64,000 bases of DNA from Phytophthora quininea (GCA_011947345.1 JAAVTG010000023.1:744001-808000); one strand, 5' to 3'; counted from the stretch's first letter, positions 53,228-64,000 are shown. The notes: a model not told the origin generated them from the letters alone. Program-made: numbers and translations.

Positions 53228-54798
53228 TTAGATCGGAAACACGTCACTTGCGGCTGGCACAAGAGAAATCAACGTAAATGTGCGCTGTGGCGCTTTCTTT
53301 TCAGCTTCGCTTGGTGCTGAGTAGTACTCGCTAGCTTGACTTGAGCTGAGGGAGTGCATCTCACCGGGAAAGCACATTAACTGGGCGTCAAACGTTTGAA
53401 AGGCATCCTCCACAAGAGCATTGAGAAGCGAAGCAACCGCCTCCGGTGCATTAAATACTGTACTCTCCGAGCTTTCCACCAAGAGCCGAGAATCAATGTT
53501 GCCCACCATCTCCACAATCGCCTCATTATTCACAGAAACCTGTAGTCGCCCATTGCGAGGACCTCGTAAAATCATTTGAAAGCTGCGGTATCTCCATGAA
53601 CGTGGTGCGTCAGTTGTACTGCCTCGGTGAGTCTTGCACTTGTTTTCGCAAACCCCATACGACGGCTGGTTGTTGATGGTTTTCCGTGGCAGCACCGGCA
53701 ATGCCTGGTTGCAACCTGTACAGTAGCATTCCACTAACCGCGATGCAGATTGTGCCTGGACTTTTGAAGCGCTACTGATACTACGGTCGAAGCTAACTTG
53801 TTCCACGCGAACATTCTCCAAGGTAATTAGTCCGTCCAACATGGAGCTTGAAAGCTCTTCCATTGTTGTGGTACGGTTGGATTTAACGACGGGGCCAGGT
53901 AGTTGATTGCCCACGAAACTCTTTTCCAGTTGGATCGACTCGCGATTGTCTGGCTCCAGCAATCTGAACGTTGTGTGAGGAGTTGTGTTCGCTACCAGTC
54001 GGTTCGACAACGCTTGAGTACTCATAACGACATCAACAATTTCAACATCGCCGCGATGCTCCAGCAACCTCGTGACAAACTTTTTGTCCGCATGCTGGTC
54101 CCACAAATTGATCGTGATGGCATCTCGTTTGCTATCAGTCATTAGCAACTCGCACAGCAACACCCCATCCAGCTCAGATGCCGTTCCACCTTCTCCAACG
54201 TTACTCTCCTGTCTGTGTAGCTTGCAGACTACCGATGCCACCATGTTCTCTCTCAAGTCCTTAATCTTGGCTCTGTTCTTCTTCTTGGCAGCTCCACCCT
54301 TGTCGTCCACGGGGAACTCTCTACAGTGCTGTTTGTACCACTCGATCATCGGATACAAGTCCTTCAACCTAACATCTTGAGTGCTGAAATACTTGTCCTT
54401 CCTGTAGAGCAACTGCGCCGTAGAAGACTTGGCCATCTCGTCGTTCCTCTTGATAAACTGAGCCTCCACATTGCCCCGATAGGACTTGACTTTGACGCCA
54501 GTAAATAGCACAATATCGCCCACTTGAAGTACTGCATCCCGACTTAATATCTGTTTGGACTCGAAGTCCCCTCCAGACTCGGATATGAGCGATTCGCTAT
54601 GCAGCAACATGGGCGGAACGTCTCCCAGCACGTGACCTTGAAGAACTGGCGGCTGGCGTCTCCTACGTGCACCACGTGATACGAACGCAGTTTCTGCTTG
54701 CCTATAAGCGCCCTCTTGCCGGTCGTGACCTGCTGCACGGCCGCAGTGAAGCGCACGAGCTTCCCCACGTGCGCGCTCGCGTCTCCCAACCGAATCAT
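53228..54798 (-). CDS. OB-fold protein with Cys4 zinc ribbon (shieldin-2/MEIOB-like candidate)
   Basis: About 520 residues. N-terminal OB-like block (GKLVRFTAAVQQVTTGKRAL ... YHVVHVGDASRQFFKVTCWG), a second OB entry (VGDIVLFTGVKVKSYRGNVE), the signature-like YFSTQDVRLKDLYPMIEWY, a middle beta-rich region and a C-terminal four-Cys ribbon (ECYCTGC ... GVCENKC) followed by more beta segments. Tandem OB folds with a zinc ribbon suggest single-stranded-DNA binding in the RPA1/MEIOB/SHLD2 manner; I cannot tell which, and all may be wrong. One base is short at CCC 54624-54626, after KVTCW. ATG 54798 is divergent from the gene at 54983. Confidence 0.5.
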
Positions 54799-54982
54799 AA
54801 CTGCAACGCGCTTGGTGAGTAGGCTGTATTGATTGCACCATTGACCATCACTCCTAATGGCTAAGTACGCACTCGCTTAAGTGCGACTTGAAGCGCTTGG
54901 ATCCGACCAATCAAATTGCAGGCTTTTTCGCCCAATACCCACGTCTGATTCTCACTTTCGTCTTCAATCCCTTCCCAACGAT

Positions 54983-55993
54983 ATGAGCATGTTCCGAGCC
55001 GAAACCCTCCCTGTCCGCGTCTCCACCGACCTCGTGTACACTGTGGACTCGTCCTGCCGCGATGTCAGCGGTCTCCCGAGTGCCAGCGACGCGCTGGTGG
55101 CCCAGTTACTGCCTGAGAGCGCGTCGTTCCGCGGCAATCTGCAGCTTTCCAAGGCGGCCAGTGGCGACGGCTGTGCGCTGTATCTGACGGTGAAGGGCGC
55201 AGTAGCAGCCTCCGCGGGCTTCTCCGACGCGTTTGACGCAGCCCGTAGCGTCCACAACGAGCTCAAGAAGCTGCTACAGGCCAAGGGGCTGGAGAATGTT
55301 GCGCTGTCTCGCGCGGCGGTGGCACTGGACGGCGACAAGCTGCTGACCGTGTCTCTGCAGCCGTTTGAGTCCACGACGGCGCCTGAGAGTGTCCTGACAG
55401 TGCAGCAAGGCACCTGTACGGAGCTATTGGAGACGCTGAAGAGCGACGAGGACGGAGAGTTGCTGGTTCCGAGACAGGTGGAGACCAGTGCGCTGGATGT
55501 GACGAAGGCAAACAGTGCAGACGATGGCGACGAGTGTGTTGTGGGGCTGGAGGTGGCTGCTCAGACTCCGAATCTGGAGGAAGATGGGGACGCATTCCAA
55601 CTGATGAAGGCAGTGGATGACAAGATGGTCTCGTTCTTTGCTGGACGAGACGAGACGACGCTTGCGAGTGTCAATGTGCGACTCCAAATGGCAGCTCAGG
55701 GAGACGCCGTGTTCCAGACGCAGTCGCTGGCTGCGACGACGGGGAGCGAGAGCAACTTGACGTTCAACGCGCCGACCTACGAGGAAGCGCTGGGCATCTT
55801 TGCTTTGGTTGCTATTCTGCTGGCCATGATGATGGGTGTCGTGGTTCAGAAGAAGCGCAATGACCAACGCAGTCGTGAACGGTATGAACGTGCGAGTCGT
55901 GCGGCGCAGATCCGTCGTGTGTCCATCCGTATGAGTCAGTATGACCGCGAGGGTGACGACGAGCTTGAAGGTGAAGAAGACAGTCTGCTGTAA
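54983..55993 (+). CDS. Uncharacterised single-pass membrane protein
   Basis: 336 residues, one exon, frame intact. A long extramembrane N-terminal region (about 265 residues, acidic, few Cys; LYLTVKGAVAASAGFSDAF, ELKKLLQAKGLENVALSRA) precedes one transmembrane helix (ALGIFALVAILLAMMMGVVV). A basic juxtamembrane stretch (QKKRNDQRSRERYERASR) and an acidic end (DELEGEEDSLL) follow. The positive-inside rule puts the C-terminus in the cytosol. No cleavable signal peptide is obvious, so topology may be signal-anchor-like. The C-terminal EDSLL resembles an acidic dileucine sorting signal. No family recognised. Confidence 0.7.
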   Translation: MSMFRAETLPVRVSTDLVYTVDSSCRDVSGLPSASDALVAQLLPESASFRGNLQLSKAASGDGCALYLTVKGAVAASAGFSDAFDAARSVHNELKKLLQAKGLENVALSRAAVALDGDKLLTVSLQPFESTTAPESVLTVQQGTCTELLETLKSDEDGELLVPRQVETSALDVTKANSADDGDECVVGLEVAAQTPNLEEDGDAFQLMKAVDDKMVSFFAGRDETTLASVNVRLQMAAQGDAVFQTQSLAATTGSESNLTFNAPTYEEALGIFALVAILLAMMMGVVVQKKRNDQRSRERYERASRAAQIRRVSIRMSQYDREGDDELEGEEDSLL

Positions 55994-56215
55994 GCGCGGG
56001 CCAGCGAGCACTCAAGGTCCTAGTGACAGCACCAAGTTTTATGATTCCTGACAACTCGAATGTGTTGAAGCGTCAGTAAGAGCAGCATATCGATCAATAT
56101 CGTCATTTTTGTGTTCGGTGTTGAGTTTTACTTTGAAATCTGTTGACAACTCACTCCTGGCCTGTAAGGGGTGCTTCGTTTGCGGAGCTGATGTTGAGCG
56201 TCACCATTTCAGCGG

Positions 56216-58742
56216 CTAAGATGCTTTCTTGGCCTTCTTCTTCGGGGAAGTAGAACTATGTTTTGGAACTGTGTGGACTGCACTGGAGGGACTCGGACGC
56301 TCAACACGAAATGCCTTGGTCGACACCCCCGCTTGAGAAACCTTGGTGTGATGAATGACATCTGAAGGCCCTCCCCAGGGAGCTTTGCAAGATACGACCT
56401 CGCACTTGTACTCATCTGCTTCGTCTTCCTCGGTCTTGATCACGATGCTGGCAATGCTGTTGGCCGCTGCGTTTCCGCTCACTACAAGGCAAACTTGACC
56501 ATTTTGGATCATACCCCAGTACTTTGCTCGTATCTAGACCACAGGGACCGAATCTTGTCTTAGTTTATGGCCGTAGAGATGTTACAACAGAATACCAACC
56601 TGCTCAGGAACTCCGTCATTGTTGTTTTCTGCGGACTCCTCCGTCACTACGGCAGCTTGTGGGGAATGATAAAGCGAGTCGGCTGATAGCACGACAGTGC
56701 CGCGAGCGCACAGCTTTCCATTTTCTAGCTCCTTTTCATCCATTCTAAAGGTTGAGTATAGTGTTAGCCACCATCGGCACAAATTTGACCAAATTTCTTA
56801 CCTTCCTGTTCCGCTACCTCCTTCGTGAACGCATTATCACAGCATAATATCGCTGTATTGACAACGATGCATTTGGTTCCGCCAAACCTGTACGACAGAT
56901 AGCAGATACAATCAGTACAAGTTGTAATGCTAGCTGCCATGAACTAGTTCTTCCAACCAGAAACTGTATTGTGCGGATCCGAAGTTTTGTTCATATGTGG
57001 TGAGGCCTGCAGGAGTATCAAATTCACCGGAGCCTGGGGCAAAAACCTAAATCAAACAGAGTTAACTGAGGTGGCAAATCTCTAACACAATAGATCGCGT
57101 ACCAGTCGGACTTCAGGACTAATATGATTTAGCAGTTCCTGGAAGGCTGCAACTTGGGTGTCGTAGAATTCTTGTCCAGGCATTGCGTTAACGAAGCTCC
57201 CGCAGATTACGACAAATGCAGGCCGTTGACGATTAAGTTCCTCAATCGCATGATGAAAAACAGTTGATTCAGATTGCCAGGAAGATCCGCCCTTTCCATC
57301 AGCCTCAGCTAGAGCCGCAGCATGACCGATTTTAGGCCCAGAAAGCTACAAAGATACATGCGAACGAATTCAGCTGCATGATACTCAATAAAATGCCCTA
57401 CTGCACCAAACCTGCACGAAGAAGAAATTGTCACTCCATTGGTTTTGCAGGTCGTGAGTAAAGCCGATATACCCGCGGTTGTACGCATAGAGGCACCGCC
57501 CGTGGCTGATTGAACTGAAGAAACGAGGGTAAATCCCTGAACCAAGGCACGTGAAACACGTTATCAATTGGTCAAGGAGGTATACATCGCAATAATTCCT
57601 ACCTGGAAGATGAAGAAGCTGCTTTCGTCGAAGGATGTGCATAACGATGCTTCTTTCTCGCTCCGAAAGCGACGCGATCTGGATCTGCAGCTCTTCGCCA
57701 TCGATATTCAACGGCTGATGAGCTACTCGAGCCTTTTCCATTGCAGCTAAGCTTTGTACAATTGGAAATAATTCCGATCCACAGAACTGTGAGGTGGGTT
57801 GCTGCGCTTTCATGTGATTCTGAAAGTCAATGCCTTTGAAGAACGGGTGAGCTGGCAAGCAATATGCTTTCGTGAGTCCAACGCCAGAAAATAATAAAAT
57901 AGCAAAATGAGCAATACCTTTGACAGCGCTCATAGCTTCTGGTACTGTCCCTCCAAGGCGTGCCTTCGGGTCCTTTTGCAAGATCTTGCTGATCAAGTCT
58001 TTGGCTTCATCCGATAGATATTCTGGTACGTGATAACTTCCATCTTGGACGCGTAGAAAGGTGAGGTACGCGCTTCCACCACTAAACGGGGTTTCTCCTG
58101 TCAAGAGTTGGTGCACAATGCAACCGAACGCCCAGATATCGCTGGCGAAGCTCGGGTCCTTATTGTCGATCGTTTCTGGTGGCATGTACTCGGGGTGCCA
58201 ACAAAGTTGGGTCCATTGAGCGACGAGTCCTCGAGGTTCTTAGAAGTGCCAAAATCAATCAGCTTCAAATGGCCACCGGTTGCTTTACACACGACCATGT
58301 TTTCCGGTTTCAAATCCCGATGCAGCACTTTATTCTGGTGCATGTACTCGACCGCATTGATAATGTCTGCCAGGTAGAACCGTGCCAGATCTTCCTCGAG
58401 ACCAACTTGGCGTCCTTCATGCAGCAGATGCGTGAGTAATTCTCCACCGTCCAGGTATTCCAGCAAGAAGTACAAGTTGTTGTCGTCTTGGAAGGTCTGG
58501 TACAGCCGGATGATGTTTGGGTGACGTAGTCGATTCAGCACCTCCTTCTCCATGTTGATCTCGTTGAAAATGTTCTGGTGGCGCAGCTTCAGGCGTTTGA
58601 TGCGCTGCTTCTCGATCACTTTGAGCGCAAACGTCTCTCCGGTCGCCTTGTGCTTGGCCTCCACGATGCGCGAGAAGTTGCCCTCTCCGAGCGCTTTGCT
58701 CTGCACGAACTCATCGATACGGGGCTTCTCCGTCGCCTCCTT
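56216..58742 (-). CDS. PDK1-like kinase fused to a degenerate CPPED1-type metallophosphatase domain
   Basis: Multi-exon minus gene. AGC kinase domain close to PDK1: LGEGNFSRIVEAKHKATGE, FALKVIEK (catalytic Lys), LHRDLKPENMV, IDFGTSKN, DIWAFGCIVHQLLTGETPF. No PH domain follows. Instead the C-terminal half resembles CPPED1 calcineurin-like phosphatases (RPAFVVICGSFVNAMPG, LLNHISPEVRL, AQYSFWLEEL) with metal ligands replaced: GSFVNA for GDxVHA, GSGEFD for the GNHD box, SGNAAAN for SGHxH. It is therefore probably a pseudophosphatase, perhaps a scaffold. Frame breaks at GGGG 58192-58195 (kinase activation segment) and near 56730 fit sequence error. The first exon was not resolved; the frame is open up to 58907 without a convincing ATG. 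Confidence 0.72.
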
Positions 58743-59554
58743 GGCTGCAGTCAATACATAATAGACACACCTCTTCAGCAGGCTCCATCGTACAATAAAT
58801 CCATAGCAATGTGCGTACGGCTGATTGTCATGCTTGGCGACTAGTCGATCTGGAACTGCAAAAGATCCAAACGCCCGCAAATGGTGCAAACATTCGAAAA
58901 CGGCCAAGGTTCAAAAGACTTTTCAACAAGGAGGTAAAGGACATGTACGCACTTCAGTGCTCCATTGCGGTGTGTGTACGTCGCGCTGGGTTTATTCGAT
59001 CGACGACACTTTCTTGCTTTGATATGCGTCATGGAACAAGTTGACGTCGAGCTGCAACTTGGGTGGTACATTGATGTGGTGTCCACGAATGTACCACTCA
59101 GACCTACTCTAAAAATAGATCCTCGCCTTTTTACGTTTCGTGCGAGGGGAGACGGATATAAACCGACAACCGACGAAGAGAACGCCGAGTCGCCGTCCTG
59201 CCATCTCGCGCCTGCCGTCGTCTCCAGGAAGCCGCAGCCCAGCCCAAGGTCCCGACTGTGCAGGTACAACTCGCGCTCTTCTTTTCGTCTGTCTTGGGTC
59301 TTTCGCTGGCGCTCCACTCCCTCTGTAAACCTCAACGCTCTCACAGCTTCCACTTGGATCGATCAGCTGCAATTTGGACGCGTTTTTAGCGCCGTCCTGC
59401 CGTCGATTTAGCTGTTCGAGCGGTGAATTAGCAACAGAGGAGTGGCGAGCGCAGTATACAGGAGCTATGAGCCTGCAGAGCCTTGGTGCAGATAAAGGAA
59501 GCTGACGTTGCATTATTGCCTCGTATTCGTTGCAGATAACTTAATCTCTTCACG
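58743..59554. other. Intergenic between kinase and Rab gene
   Basis: About 800 bp. Long overlapping ORFs on both strands (58841-59353 minus, 58965-59411 plus) have no domain and look like chance. It probably holds the unresolved first kinase exon and both promoters. Confidence 0.4.
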
Positions 59555-60235
59555 ATGGCGCGTCATGAGAACCCCTTCGACATGCAGATCAAGCTGCTGA
59601 TGATCGGAGACAGCGGTGCGTTGCAGGAGCATTGCTACAGAAGCTGAAGAAACAGCATTCTAAAGGTCTTTATCTATTCGTCTGCAGGTGTGGGCAAGAC
59701 ATGCTTGCTGCTGCGCTACGCAAACGACTCGTTCTCGCCGACGTTTATCACGACCATCGGCATCGACTTCAAGATCAAGAACATAGAGCTGGATAACAAG
59801 AAGGTGAAGCTGCAGATCTGGGACACAGCCGGCCAGGAGCGCTTCCGCACCATTACGACGTCGTACTTCCGCGGCGCGCAGGGTATTTTATTGGTGTACG
59901 ACGTGACGGACCGCGCGTCGTTCCAGAGCATCCGCAACTGGGTGGGGCAGATCCAGCAACACGCCGACGTGCACGTCAACAAGATCCTCATTGGCAACAA
60001 GTGCGATATGACGGACGACAAGGTCGTGAGCACGGAGGAGGGCCAGGCATTAGCGGACGAGTACGGCGTCAAGTTCTTCGAGACGAGTGCGAAGAACAAT
60101 ATCAACGTGGAAGGCGGCTTCATCGAGATCGCGCGCGAGGTCAAGAACCGGCTCATGGAAGAAGGTGGGCCGCACAAGAAGGACAGCGTCAACCTCAACG
60201 CAAAACCGGCACCTGTGAAGAAGGGCTGTTGCTAA
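59555..60235 (+). CDS. Rab8/RabE-type small GTPase
   Basis: Two exons (59555-59615 and 59688-60235), 203 residues, frame intact. G-motifs: GDSGVGKTC split by the intron inside the P-loop, TTIGIDF (switch I), WDTAGQERF (switch II), GNKCDM and ETSAKN. It ends KKGCC, a double-Cys geranylgeranylation site. The Rab family sequence [12 protein letters not shown] with [14 protein letters not shown] is closest to the Rab8/Rab1/RabE class, which drives post-Golgi secretion. The TBC-domain gene in this window is a RabGAP, but no specific pairing can be inferred. ATG 59555. Confidence 0.92.
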
Positions 60236-60388
60236 GACGTGCAGTCAGTTTGCTTGGGATCGGCAGTGGCGACGCTCAATGGGAATATTCGCTGCGACTC
60301 CGTTTATTGCAATTTGCCTCACGATAGCTACTACTTCTATTACTCAACTTTTTACCTCCTTTCTGTCTTGCAATTGTTCATGTTGGAT

Positions 60389-61712
60389 TTACTCAGGCTC
60401 ACGTTCCCATACCCGCACCGAGTTGTCGATCGATGCTGTGAGCACTACGCTACCGTCATAGCTAAACTGACAATCGAAAACTTCGGCTTCATGTCCTTGT
60501 AAAACTCCTTGGCATTCACCAGAGAATGCATTCCACACTCGAGCTGTACCATCGGTGCTAGCTGATAGAACTTGCAGTCCCTGCGAACTGAAACAGACCT
60601 TATTGACGGCTTTGCGGTGGCCATTTAGTGTGCAGCGTCTTGTTCCGGTGAGAGTGTCGTAGATGAAAATGTTGCCGTCAGATCCACACGACGCCACAAG
60701 CGCACCCGTGGAATTGAATGTGGCGTGGGTAACTTCACTACGTTGATGGTCTTCCCAGTCGTAAAGGTATTTCCCAGTGCGTGCATCCCACAACTTGCAA
60801 GTCCCATCAACTGACGATGTTAGAAGAGTGTTTCCCTGGCGATCAAAAGAGGCGCTAGAAATGTCGGCGTCATGCTTTTCAATGCAGCGAAAGCAGCCGC
60901 CGTAGCGAACATCCCACAGCCGAATAGTAGAATCACACGAGCCCGTCACAATAAGCTTGGGTTCGCCCGAGTTAAATGCCAGACACGAGACTTCAGCAGA
61001 ATGTCCCGAAAGGGTCAACCGCGAAGTCTCCGTCTCCACATCCCATACAATCGCTGTACGGTCCATTGAGAAGCTACCGAAGCACTCGTTGTCTCCACTT
61101 CCCTGGTTGAATACAGCGCCTACGACTTCACGTGTATGTCCGCTATACACGCCAATACTTGACCTTGTTTTCACATTCCAAAGCCGGCACGTTTTGTCGA
61201 ACGAACCAGAGCAATCTAGTTGCGCGAGGCTTGTTGAAGGCCAAGCTAAACACCACTCCATCGTGGCCTGTCAACGTAGCAATCTCTTTATCGCAGTGTC
61301 TGTAGTGAAGAGATAGCGAGATTGGCGCTGTCGGAGCATCAAAAGGTCTCAGTAATCGAATCGTCTTGTCGTAGCTGGCTGTAGCAACCAGTCTGGCGTT
61401 CTTGCTGCTGGCCATGTTGGTCATCGGCAGTTGGTGAGGACGCAGCACCGATTGGATCTGCAAGCTGTTATGACTGGCATACTCGAGGTGTTTATCCACC
61501 AGTCGATGGAGTAGTTCATTCAGTTTTGGCGCGGTAGATTTCGACAGCAGTCGCTCCTGGTAGATGAGCTGCTGAGCTACCTGCGCAATGTTGGACTCGG
61601 CGCTGACGTGAGGAAGATCGATGGTCTTGCGTCCAATCTGGCCATTGGAGTGCACGAACTCGAGCCGAAGCGCTGGCGGGAAGTACCGCAAGTACAAGCG
61701 ACGCAGTTGCAT
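60389..61712 (-). CDS. DAW1: Dynein assembly factor DAW1 / ODA16 (WD40)
   Basis: About 440 residues. The N-terminal helical module (MQLRRLYLRYFPPALRLEF ... IDLP) matches the DAW1 start, then seven or eight WD40 repeats (SYDKTIRL, GSFDKTCRLWNV, FSMDRTAIVWDV, GSCDSTIRLWDV, SSVDGTCKLWDA, GSDGNIFIYD, ASTDGTARVWNA, SIDNSVRVWE). DAW1/ODA16 carries outer-arm dynein into the flagellum on IFT, which fits zoospores. The frame changes within repeat 2 near 61232 (two bases short or one extra). ATG 61712 is chosen because it gives the conserved LRRLYLRYFPP start; the open frame continues upstream to 61841. Confidence 0.88.
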
Positions 61713-61815
61713 CGCGGTAAGATTCACGGAAACGAAAGCTGGTAAAATTGGTATCTTATTTTCAGGTAACTTCACCTTGAGCATTACAAATCTCAAGTCA
61801 AAATGTTTGCTGTCG

Positions 61816-62322
61816 TCACCTGCGCGATGCATGATTGCCACGTCGTTGTCGGTGGTGCTGTAAAGACCGCATGGTCGCCTTCACCCCTACCAGAGCTGCT
61901 AGTAAGATCGATAGCACCACCAACGGCGTATTACAGCCCAAGGTCAGCGGCTGAGCACCACAGTCCAAATCGCGATTCCCAATAACCCGCTCCATTTGTG
62001 TGCTCGGCGCCATGTACGCTGTCAATGTGCTCCACCAGCCGTCACCGCCTGCAATGAAGAAGTCTTCGCTGTCGTTCAGAAGCGCCGACATGAATCTCCC
62101 GTGACACTCAACCTTGCAGCTTGATCCACACACGTGCTGGTACTCGTACACCATCCACTCCACAGGGATCTCTCGACCGTCGACGACTGCAGTCGCGTCG
62201 TTCATAGCTGACTCGGCAGCGCTTTCACCTTGTTGGGACTGCAACATTGCACGCTGACTCAGTCCAAAGATAGGCGTGAGAGTCAGCATCGCCATGATTA
62301 CGGCACGCCTCCTATCATTCAT
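61816..62322 (-). CDS. Small membrane or secreted protein, unknown
   Basis: 168 residues from ATG 62322. The N-terminal hydrophobic segment (RRAVIMAMLTLTPIFGLSQ) reads as a signal peptide or anchor; the middle carries several Cys (HVCGSSCKVECHGRF, DLDCGAQPLTLGC) likely to pair outside the cytosol, and a C-terminal transmembrane helix (TPLVVLSILLAALVGV) precedes a basic tail (HHRQRRGNHASRR). Type I topology is likely. The start is divergent from VPS36 with only 36 bp between ATGs. No family recognised. Confidence 0.6.
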   Translation of the reverse strand: MNDRRRAVIMAMLTLTPIFGLSQRAMLQSQQGESAAESAMNDATAVVDGREIPVEWMVYEYQHVCGSSCKVECHGRFMSALLNDSEDFFIAGGDGWWSTLTAYMAPSTQMERVIGNRDLDCGAQPLTLGCNTPLVVLSILLAALVGVKATMRSLQHHRQRRGNHASRR

Positions 62323-62358
62323 ACCCACGACTCGTCATACTCGCCAGCCCCTTCGGAT

Positions 62359-63814
62359 ATGTCGAGCGAAGCGTCTTCTTCCCCGCGCTCGACGAGCTCC
62401 AGCGCGCCCGTATCCAGCACGCCGTCGCCCTCTGCGCCCAGAGTGTTCACCAACATCTGTGTGCTCGATTTGCTGCAATGTACGAGTCGGAATTCCTCCA
62501 CTAACCGCATAATAACCTGTGTAATACCCCCACCTCATTTAACAACAACCTCTTTGTCGACTGTAGCGCTGCCACTGACGACCGCCGGACGCCCCGCGCT
62601 CTTCGGCAATGAAGTGGAGATCTACAGTGAGGAGCACATCGGACTGTACGACCGCGCCAACAAGACGCGGCACCACCACGGACGCTGCTCGGTGACCACG
62701 CACCGCCTCTTCTACATGGACGAGACGTGCTCGCCTCCCGTGGCCTTCTTCTTGCCGTTAGAGTGGATCACCCGCCTCACCAAAGAGGCAGGCTTCTTGC
62801 AGCGCTCAGCCAAGATCAAAGTGGACCTGACGACTAGAACGAAGCCATGTGCAACGTCATTTTTAAAGCTCTCGTTCAAGGACGGAGGTCGTGACGACTT
62901 CTTTAATCCGTTAGAAGCGTCATTGAAGAGGAAAGCCTGGAAAGATACACAGCCTAGTCATTTGGCGGATAGGAGACTCGTTAAGAGGCAGTTCAACGCG
63001 GCAGATGCAGGCATTGCAGGCATCATGCGGCGTCAGCAAGAGGCGCAGAAGGAGACGTCCGAGATGGCAGCGGAAGCCTTCTCGGACCTGGCCAACTTGA
63101 TATTGAAGGCGAGAGATATGGTCAGCTTGATTGAGCGCTATGTCGAGACCCAGAAGAATGTGGAAGCGAGCGAAGACGAACCTACAGGGTCAAAGGAAGA
63201 GGACATGAACAAGCTCAGCTCGTTGATGTTGGATATGGGAATTACAAGTCCTGTGACGCGAGAGAACGCCGGTGCAGCATACTATGAGCAGCTTGCTCGT
63301 CAGCTTGCAGAGTACCTGAGTGACCACATGCCGCGGAATGGCGGAATCATGACGCTTTCCGACATTTATTGCATGTTCAATCGCGCACGAGGTGTGGAGT
63401 TGGTGTCTCCGGATGATTTGTATCATGCAGCGATGCTGCAAAAGAAGCTGAAGCTCGGGTACAGCATGCGCAAGTTTGGCGGGGATTGATCGTTCTTCAG
63501 ACAGATTCGCACCGCGAGGACAAAGTCGCCGAACGGCTGGCTAGTATGGCGCAGAAGTCCAGCTCTGGCTACATCACGTCTACCGATGTCTCGGTAGAAC
63601 TGCATACGTCTTTCCCGTTAGCATGGGAATATTTGAAGGTTTGTGAAAACGAAGTGGATCATGTATCTCCGCTGCTTACTAACGGCATCTTGATGCTTGT
63701 GCGCAGGTTGCAGAAGAGCTGGGCAAATTATGCCGCGATGAAACCTTCGAAGGAACAAACTTCTATCCTAATGACTTTGAGCGGTTCGTGCATGACGCTG
63801 GTTTGGACTCCTAG
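62359..63814 (+). CDS. VPS36: ESCRT-II subunit VPS36
   Basis: Exons 62359-62479, 62567 to about 63638, and about 63706-63814; about 430 residues. A Ser-rich N-terminus is followed by a GLUE/PH-like domain (IYSEEHIGLYD, TTHRLFYMDE), the ADAGIAGIMRRQQE helix typical of EAP30 proteins, and winged-helix EAP30 repeats (MTLSDIYCMFNRARGVELVSPDDLYHA, SGYITSTDVSVELHTSFPLA, AEELGKLCRDETFEG). It acts in multivesicular-body sorting of ubiquitinated membrane cargo. One missing G at GGGG 63481-63484 splits the second winged helix (MRKFG then LIVLQTD). The last exon ends NDFERFVHDAGLDS. Confidence 0.9.
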
Positions 63815-63898
63815 ATTTTGAGCTACTGTTAGTGCAGGGGTGTTACTTTACGAAACAACTTTTGATGAATCATAGACGCCATGTTGCCTTAATGATCT

Positions 63899-64000
63899 GC
63901 CTGGTTCTCGTGTACTGCTCGTTGCCTGTGGATGGATCTCACTGTTTTGAGCACACCACCCGCCTGATACTCAGGCGTGGGCTGTAAATCGAGCATCTCG
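63899..64000 (-). CDS. C-terminal end of an unknown gene (partial)
   Basis: An open minus frame from the window edge to TAA at 63901-63899, reading EMLDLQPTPEYQAGGVLKTV near the edge. Composition is natural and no stop occurs in about 33 codons, but the stretch is too short to be sure. The 3' UTRs of this and VPS36 would overlap tail to tail. Confidence 0.3.

Noticed and set aside
58841..59411. Two long overlapping ORFs between kinase and Rab gene
   Set aside because: Opposite strands, low-complexity Ser/Arg composition, no domain, no shared start or splice logic.

Overview
The window looks like nuclear DNA of an oomycete, most likely a Phytophthora species. Genes are dense, introns are short (about 45-100 nt, GT-AG, one GC-AG), coding sequence is GC-rich at third positions, and there are CBEL-type cellulose-binding (CBM1 + PAN/Apple) secreted proteins, a Crinkler (CRN) locus and short oomycete-style initiator motifs (TCAYTYY) upstream of several ATGs. 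No rRNA, tRNA or CRISPR was recognised.

Layout. 0-2.3 kb: a partial small secreted protein and histidinol-phosphate aminotransferase. 2.5-7.35 kb: a THH1/TOM1/TOM3 membrane-protein gene (minus) cut in two by a 3565-bp piggyBac-like transposon with TTAA duplications. 7.4-15.7 kb: housekeeping genes (Mau2/Scc4-like, an RRM fragment, a C2-TBC RabGAP, FEN1, an aldehyde dehydrogenase). 16-20.9 kb: a large minus-strand formin with GOLD-like, RUN, GOLD-like, FYVE and FH2 parts and a WH2-like repeat array inside the FH2 region. 21-24.6 kb: decayed accessory DNA (two CRN copies, an ankyrin gene). 24.6-40.1 kb: acid phosphatase, TAF1C-like, ESS2, a flavoprotein, a membrane RBR ubiquitin ligase, ATP synthase epsilon, TYW1, glutathionyl-hydroquinone reductase, NME7. 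40.5-53.1 kb: a decayed W-repeat gene, then four tandem CBEL-family genes, the last split by a 6.6-kb Ty3/gypsy chromovirus with nearly identical LTRs and an AATAC target duplication. 53.2-64 kb: an OB-fold protein, a membrane protein, a PDK1-like kinase fused to a degenerate CPPED1-type phosphatase domain, Rab8-like GTPase, DAW1/ODA16, a small membrane protein and VPS36.

Functional themes: vesicle traffic and membrane-actin coupling (TBC RabGAP, Rab8-like, RUN-FYVE formin, VPS36), flagellar biology (DAW1, NME7), genome maintenance (FEN1, Mau2-like), tRNA and RNA processing (TYW1, ESS2, TAF1C-like) and plant-interaction factors (CBEL cluster, CRN).

Caution: about twenty conserved genes carry single-base frameshifts, nearly all a missing base in a homopolymer (often GGGG where GGGGG is expected), including essential genes such as FEN1, VPS36 and TYW1. 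I read this as uncorrected long-read assembly error. Genes broken only in that way are listed as CDS; 'pseudogene' is kept for genes with independent signs of disruption. Exon boundaries are read by eye.
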